From assembly GCF_002855495.1 (NCBI RefSeq), contig NZ_PKRO01000012.1, positions 1-64,000 of the forward strand: a stretch of 64,000 nucleotides of DNA, written 5' to 3'. The notes beneath the pieces are model-generated. The model ran no database searches. It had not been told where the DNA came from and saw nothing but the letters and a program-made list of their open reading frames with translations. Positions within the stretch are counted from its first letter, which is position 1; the number at the start of each line of letters is the position of its first letter. The stretch comes from Porphyrobacter sp. TH134 (lineage in GTDB: Bacteria > Pseudomonadota > Alphaproteobacteria > Sphingomonadales > Sphingomonadaceae). Shown piece by piece: positions 59,652-64,000 of this stretch. Position numbers and translations under genes: made by a program.

Positions 59652-61868
59652 TCAGAAGCTCACCCGCAGGGTGCCCATCACCGTGCGGCCCTCGCCCGGT
59701 ACCGCGATCACATAGCCATCATTGGCGCGGATGCGTTCGAGGAAGCGTTCGTTGGCAAGGTTGTTGGCATTGACCTGCAAGACCAGATTGTCGGTAAAGC
59801 GATACTCAACCATCGCATTAAGCAGCAGATAATCGCCGCCTTGCCAGGCCTGATTGGCCAGCGTTGAATTGCGGGTGTTGAATTCGCCCACATAGTTGAA
59901 CCCGCCGCCAAGCCGCAGACCGAGGCCGGTATCATAGGTGCTCCACACCGTACCGCTGTGGCGCGGGGCGCCGGCCAGTTCCTCGCCCACGATCAGCGCA
60001 TCGGCCGTGCTGGCGCGCTGAATTTCGGAATCGAGGAAGGTATAGGCGGCGAACACCTGCCAGGCGTCGGTGATGTTGCCAGTGGCCGACAATTCGACCC
60101 CCTGCACCCGCTGGCGCCCGGCGAGCGCAATGTCACCGTCCACCGTAATCGGCTGATTGACCCGCTGGTTGCGGAACACCGCGGCGGTCAGGGCCAGTTG
60201 CTCGTCAAACAGATCGACCTTGGCGCCGATCTCGTAATTCTCGTTCTTGAGCGCAGGCAGCGCGGCGTTGGCGGTGGTTACCGTGCCAGTTGCAGTGGCA
60301 CCCAGCGTCTGGGGCTGGCGGGCATCGGAATAGCTGACGTAGAGGCTGGCGGTCTCAGCCGGCTTCCACACAACGCCCGCCTGCCAGCTGAACAGGTCTT
60401 CGCTGAATTCACGGGTAGCAAGGGCAGCGTAATTCGTGCCCCCCAGCGTCACGTCAAACCGTTCAAATCGCCCGCCGAGGCTGACTTGCAGCGCCTCGCC
60501 GATTTTGAGCGTGTCGAAGGCATAGGCCGCAATCCGGTCTGCTTCGTTGGCGAATTGGCCGAAGGTGCGGGTCTGGGTGATCGGGCCGGCAAAATCAGGC
60601 GCGGGCGCGAACAGATTGCGCGATGTTCCGGCAAGGCCTGTGGTGGAAATGGTGTCGCGGTCCAGACTTTCGCGGCTGACCTCGGCGCCGATGGCAAGGC
60701 TGTTGCCGATCCCGCCGGGCCGGGTGGGGTGATCGATGACCACGGCAGCGCGCGCGGCGGCCACTTCATTGCGGCTGATCCGCCCAAAGCCCTGCGGCCC
60801 GCCGATGACGTAATTCGCACCCGCCGGATTGCCTGCATCGATCGCGTCGACAGCCGCTTGCAGCGATGCCTGACTGGTCGGGCGCGGCGTCGACCACACG
60901 GCCTCACGCCGCACTTCGCCCCAGCGCACGCCGCCCGTCAGGCTGACGATGTCACTGATCTTGTGATCCAGCGTCACGGTGGCAATCAGCAATTCCTGAT
61001 CCTCGAAATCGATATTGCGCCAGCCGTAGTAATTGCTGAGCGGGAAATTGGCCGGGGTTCCATTGGCGAGCACGGGGACGCCGTAATCGATCAGGTTGTC
61101 ATCTTCCTGATACTGGAGGCTGGCGGTCAAAGTCGTGTCCTGCCCCAGACCGAAGGCGAGCGAGGGCGCGATGCCGAACCGCGACCGACCCACGAAATCG
61201 CGGCCCGCTACGCCCTGATCATGCGCCATCAGGTTAAGGCGCGCGGCGATGCCCTTGCCTTCATCAAGCAGCACATTGGCATCCACCGTGCCGCGCAGCC
61301 AATCGCGGTTGCCCACGCCTGCATCGGCGCGGACAAAGGTTTCGGCAACCGCACGCTTGCTGACCAGATTGATGAGGCCCGCGGCGCCGCCGGCGCCGGA
61401 AAAGGCGGTGTTTGCACCCTTGTAGACTTCGATCTGTTCCAGATTGAACACGTCCGAGCGGCTGTACTGCAAGCGGTCGGCAAACCCATCGATGGCGATG
61501 TCGTTGCTGGCGTCAAAGCCGCGCAGGTTGATGAAATCGCCCGATCCGGCGCCGCCCTCGCCAACACCCAGCGTGATGCCGGGGACGTTGCGCAGCGCTT
61601 CGGTAAAGCTGACTGCTTGGACATCATCGAGGAAGGTCTTGTCGAGCACGGTTACAGTGCGCGGCGTGTCGCGCAGCGGCTGGGTGACGAGCGGGTTGGT
61701 GACAGTATCGGGCTTATAACTGTCTTCGATCGCGGTGTCCGTCACGGTCACGCCGCCAAGCTTGCGGGCAGTCTCCGCATCCTGAGCATGTGCGGGAAGC
61801 GCGAAAGCAGCAGCGCCGACGCAGCCCAAGGCAAGCAGGCGCGGCGAGAAGGTCGTGGTGGTGGTCAT
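59652..61868 (-). CDS. TonB-dependent siderophore receptor (Fiu/PiuA-like)
   Basis: This 738-aa outer-membrane receptor has a signal peptide with cleavage near AHA/QDA (28-29), a plug (DTPRTVTVLDKTFLDD and NLEQIEVYKGANTAF, about 65-165) and a beta-barrel ending in GTLRVSF. Features such as FINLRGFDASNDIAIDGFADRLQYS and the plug pattern match catecholate siderophore receptors. The operon order receptor-tonB-PKHD resembles fiu-ybiX. A palindromic Fur-like box lies about 50-65 bases upstream. The ligand is probably a catecholate siderophore; iron control is inferred. Confidence 0.92.
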   Translation of the reverse strand: MTTTTTFSPRLLALGCVGAAAFALPAHAQDAETARKLGGVTVTDTAIEDSYKPDTVTNPLVTQPLRDTPRTVTVLDKTFLDDVQAVSFTEALRNVPGITLGVGEGGAGSGDFINLRGFDASNDIAIDGFADRLQYSRSDVFNLEQIEVYKGANTAFSGAGGAAGLINLVSKRAVAETFVRADAGVGNRDWLRGTVDANVLLDEGKGIAARLNLMAHDQGVAGRDFVGRSRFGIAPSLAFGLGQDTTLTASLQYQEDDNLIDYGVPVLANGTPANFPLSNYYGWRNIDFEDQELLIATVTLDHKISDIVSLTGGVRWGEVRREAVWSTPRPTSQASLQAAVDAIDAGNPAGANYVIGGPQGFGRISRNEVAAARAAVVIDHPTRPGGIGNSLAIGAEVSRESLDRDTISTTGLAGTSRNLFAPAPDFAGPITQTRTFGQFANEADRIAAYAFDTLKIGEALQVSLGGRFERFDVTLGGTNYAALATREFSEDLFSWQAGVVWKPAETASLYVSYSDARQPQTLGATATGTVTTANAALPALKNENYEIGAKVDLFDEQLALTAAVFRNQRVNQPITVDGDIALAGRQRVQGVELSATGNITDAWQVFAAYTFLDSEIQRASTADALIVGEELAGAPRHSGTVWSTYDTGLGLRLGGGFNYVGEFNTRNSTLANQAWQGGDYLLLNAMVEYRFTDNLVLQVNANNLANERFLERIRANDGYVIAVPGEGRTVMGTLRVSF

Positions 61869-61916
61869 GGGAGCCCTTGCTTCGTTTGTCGGGTGTTAAA
61901 CGTGCAGTCTCGCTAT

Positions 61917-61931
61917 TGCGAATCACTCGCA
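61917..61931. promoter_or_regulatory. Candidate Fur box upstream of the siderophore-receptor operon
   Basis: TGCGA-N5-TCGCA (TGCGAATCACTCGCA) is a perfect 5-bp dyad, 49 bases from the receptor start codon. It resembles the Fur sites reported for Gram-negative bacteria only partly, so assignment rests on position and symmetry. A partner dyad is at 62066-62080. Confidence 0.6.
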
Positions 61932-62065
61932 TTGTCAAAAGATAAAACTGCCGCTATTTGCAGATTCATCGCAGCGCCAGATTCGGGGGCTTTTTGCGCC
62001 ATGAAAGACGGGCGACTCCCTGCCGCTCCGCCTGAGCGGTGTTGATTATGCCGTCGTATCGTTGA

Positions 62066-62080
62066 TGCGAGTCATTTGCA
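62066..62080. promoter_or_regulatory. Candidate Fur box upstream of the PepSY-DUF2271-DUF4198 operon
   Basis: TGCGA-N5-TTGCA (TGCGAGTCATTTGCA) is the same dyad as 61917-61931 with one mismatch, 58 bases before the PepSY-TM start codon. The two sites share similar spacers (ATCAC and GTCAT). Fur binding is inferred from the flanking iron genes. Confidence 0.5.
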
Positions 62081-62137
62081 ATATGCTCGGACTTGCCGCA
62101 TGGCGCCAAAACAAGCCGGGTAGGAGACCATCGCAAA

Positions 62138-62830
62138 ATGCCAGGGAATCGCATCTTGGGGGCGTCGGAACAGCGCGCAGCGCGCAGCACTGTTCCGGCG
62201 GCAAGCCCGCGCCGGCGCGGTTCCGCGCGGCAATTCTGGTCGAAACAGCTGCACGCGTGGCACTGGATCAGTGCGGCCATATCACTAACTGGGATGCTGG
62301 TGTTTTCCGTCACCGGTCTGACGCTCAATCACGCGGCCAGCATCGGCGCAGAACCTCAGGTCAGCGCGATGACCAAACAGCTTTCGCCCGCCGGGCAAGC
62401 TGCCTTGGCGCGGGGCCAGGAAAGCGGCCTTGCCCACCTGCCCAGCCCGGTCGCCGCTGAACTTGAAGCCGCAACGGGCATCACTGCCGGCCAAGGCGAG
62501 GCCGAATGGTCGGCGGATGAAGTCTATATCGCTGTGCCGGGGCCAGGCCGCGATGCCTGGGCCAGTATTGACCGGGCCAGCGGACGGATCGAAGCCGAAG
62601 TGACCGACCGCGGCGCGGTGTCGTTCCTCAATGATCTTCACAAGGGCCGCAACACCGGGACAGCGTGGTTCTGGTTCATCGATCTTCTCGCAGTTGCCTC
62701 GATCATCTTCACCATCACCGGCCTGCTGCTGCTGCAACTCCACGCGCGCAAGCGTCCCTCCACCTGGCCTCTGGTCGGGCTCGGCACCGCTCTGCCCGTC
62801 ATTGTGATCCTGTTTTTCCTCCACGTCTGA
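62138..62830 (+). CDS. PepSY-associated transmembrane protein
   Basis: This 230-aa inner-membrane protein has a basic N-terminus, then a helix beginning AWHWISAAISLTGMLVFSVTG (about 55-75), a periplasmic PepSY-like domain and a second and third helix (FWFIDLLAVASIIFTITGLL and LGTALPVIVILFFL). LNDLHKGRNTGTAWFWFID is a family hallmark. Such proteins accompany iron-uptake genes and may be haem- or flavin-dependent ferric reductases. The ATG at 62138 has TAGGAGA upstream. It heads the plus-strand iron operon. Confidence 0.85.
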   Translation: MPGNRILGASEQRAARSTVPAASPRRRGSARQFWSKQLHAWHWISAAISLTGMLVFSVTGLTLNHAASIGAEPQVSAMTKQLSPAGQAALARGQESGLAHLPSPVAAELEAATGITAGQGEAEWSADEVYIAVPGPGRDAWASIDRASGRIEAEVTDRGAVSFLNDLHKGRNTGTAWFWFIDLLAVASIIFTITGLLLLQLHARKRPSTWPLVGLGTALPVIVILFFLHV

Positions 62831-62855
62831 CGCTGTTTCAAGGAGACCCCCTCGC

Positions 62856-63338
62856 GTGAAAATGTCCTTTCTGCTGGCCGCCGGTGCCGCTGTCGCCCCC
62901 GCCGCGGCGGCCGCCCAAAGCGTGACCATCACGATCCCGCCGATCAAGGTATCGGAATATCACAAGCCCTATGTCGCGGTCTGGCTGGAACCGGCGGCAG
63001 GCGGCCCGGCGCGCACGCTGGCGGTGTGGTACGATATCAAGAAGGGCGGCAACGAGCCGGGGACCAAGTGGCTGGCGGACCTGCGCACCTGGTGGCGCAA
63101 GGGAGGGCGCAGCCTCAAGCTGCCCGCCAACGGCGTCAGCGGCGCGACCCGCGCGCCCGGCGCCTACCGCATCCCGCTGCCCGCCAACCTCGCGCCCGGG
63201 GCCTATACCCTGCATGTCGAGGCCGCCCGCGAAGAAGGTGGGCGCGAGCTGGTGTCGATGCCGTTGGCCATCCCTGCGCCAAAGGGCCGCGCGTCCGGCA
63301 AGTCCGAGCTTGGCGCTGTCACCATTGTTGCCCGCTAA
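62856..63338 (+). CDS. DUF2271 family periplasmic protein
   Basis: This 160-aa protein has a signal peptide (cleavage near AAA/QSV, residue 20) and the DUF2271 motifs YVAVWLEP (about 39-46), TLAVWYDIKKGG and KWLADLRTWWRKGG (about 71-84), ending with VEAAREEGGRELVSMPL. The family is mostly uncharacterised and typically accompanies PepSY and flavin-transferase genes. The GTG at 62856 lies 10 bases after AGGAG, and an ATG two codons later is also possible. It is 25 bases after the PepSY-TM stop. Confidence 0.85.
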   Translation: MKMSFLLAAGAAVAPAAAAAQSVTITIPPIKVSEYHKPYVAVWLEPAAGGPARTLAVWYDIKKGGNEPGTKWLADLRTWWRKGGRSLKLPANGVSGATRAPGAYRIPLPANLAPGAYTLHVEAAREEGGRELVSMPLAIPAPKGRASGKSELGAVTIVAR

Positions 63339-63361
63339 TCACTGATCGCAAAGGAACGCCC

Positions 63362-64000
63362 ATGATCCGTACAACTGTCCTGCTCGCCGCCGCACTTTGC
63401 GGCCTTGCCGCTCCGGCCACCGCGCACAACCAGTGGTTGCTGCCGTCCAGCACCGTGCTGTCCGATCTGGGACAATCGGTGACGGTGGATGCGGGCGCAT
63501 CAACCGCGCCGTTCGAGGCCGATCACGCCGCGCTCCCAGCCGAAATGGTCAAGGTCTGGGCGCCGGATGGCACGATGGGATCAATCGAGAATGCTGCGCG
63601 GCTGCGCTATCGTTCAACCTTCGATGTGCGGATCGACAAGCCCGGAACCTGGCGGATCGGGATGGAGAACAACGCTGTCACCGGCAGCTTCAAGCTTGAT
63701 GGCGAGACATGGACGCTGGGCCGCCGCCGCGGTCCGCCGCCTGCCGCTGGCGCACCTGTGCGCAATATCGCCAGTGTTGACGAACTGCCCGCCGGGGCGA
63801 CCGATCTTGATCTGACGCAAGTGATGAGCCGCAACGAATTCTTCGTCACCGCTGGCGAGCCCAGCGAAGCGCTGTTCGCGCCGACCGGCAAGGGGCTCGA
63901 AATCGTGCCGGTAACCCTGCCGACCGATCTGGTCGCCAATGAGCCGGGCCAGTTCCGCTTTCTGGTCGATGGCGCGCCTGCGGCAGGTCTGGCGGTCGAA
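63362..64000 (+). CDS. DUF4198 family periplasmic protein (3' end outside window)
   Basis: The frame is open from ATG 63362 to the window end (213 codons) with no stop. It has a signal peptide (RTTVLLAAALCGLAAPATAH, cleavage near residue 21), then HNQWLLPSSTVL, LPAEMVKVWAPDG and FLVDGAPAAGLAV, which match the DUF4198/NikK-like beta-sandwich family often found near metal or haem uptake genes. AAAGGAACG precedes the start. It is 23 bases after DUF2271 and most likely in the same operon. The role is unknown but iron linkage is likely. Confidence 0.87.
   Translation, partial: MIRTTVLLAAALCGLAAPATAHNQWLLPSSTVLSDLGQSVTVDAGASTAPFEADHAALPAEMVKVWAPDGTMGSIENAARLRYRSTFDVRIDKPGTWRIGMENNAVTGSFKLDGETWTLGRRRGPPPAAGAPVRNIASVDELPAGATDLDLTQVMSRNEFFVTAGEPSEALFAPTGKGLEIVPVTLPTDLVANEPGQFRFLVDGAPAAGLAVE

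Noticed and set aside
59958-62045. 695-codon plus-strand frame opposite the siderophore receptor
   Set aside because: Antisense shadow of a confirmed receptor with signal peptide and barrel; no domain recognisable on the plus strand.

Overview
The window looks like chromosomal DNA of a high-GC alphaproteobacterium, most likely Sphingomonadales (Erythrobacteraceae or a relative). The evidence is an Mrp antiporter with fused A and B subunits, many catabolic oxidoreductases, TonB-dependent receptors, a DivK-like regulator, an alphaproteobacterial-style DksA and dispersed intergenic palindromes. This is judged from protein families and gene style only; no 16S or other marker is present. I saw no insertion sequence, tRNA, rRNA or CRISPR array.

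Bases 1-19,300 are largely housekeeping. There is a histidine kinase fragment, a small membrane protein, the seven-function Mrp operon (mnhAB-C-D-E-F-G, minus strand, every junction a 4-base ATGA or GTGA overlap), apt, the cytochrome bc1 operon petABC, pepN-pgeF, an SDR epimerase, a threonine aldolase-like enzyme coupled to a DMT exporter, and a YdbS/YdbT-like pair of PH-domain membrane proteins.

Bases 19,400-49,700 form a catabolic region. It contains an MFS permease, a TonB-dependent receptor, a Rieske oxygenase, a P450, a limonene-epoxide-hydrolase-like enzyme with all five catalytic residues, two acyl-CoA dehydrogenases, an acyl-CoA ligase, a thiolase-like protein with its OB-fold partner, five SDRs, three zinc-free MDR reductases, two ThuA-like proteins, two AhpD-like proteins, several small NTF2/ABM-fold proteins, and a molybdopterin oxidoreductase with mobA nearby. 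The mixture suggests uptake, oxygenation, CoA activation and side-chain beta-oxidation or retro-aldol cleavage of a cyclic terpenoid, steroid-like or similar alicyclic compound. The substrate cannot be read from sequence. Almost every convergent gene junction in this region carries a long imperfect or perfect inverted repeat.

Bases 49,700-58,260 return to mixed chromosomal genes: kynureninase, DUF4112, an orphan oligopeptide-type binding lipoprotein, PilZ, DksA, a Sel1-like protein whose coding sequence contains an exact match to the parS consensus, a FemAB-like acyltransferase, GDPD, RidA, HAD, DUF3572 and a DivK-like receiver.

Bases 58,260-64,000 are an iron locus. A minus-strand operon of siderophore receptor, tonB and a PiuC/YbiX hydroxylase faces a plus-strand operon of PepSY-TM, DUF2271 and DUF4198 proteins, the last running off the window. 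Two similar palindromes resembling Fur boxes lie between the two operons.
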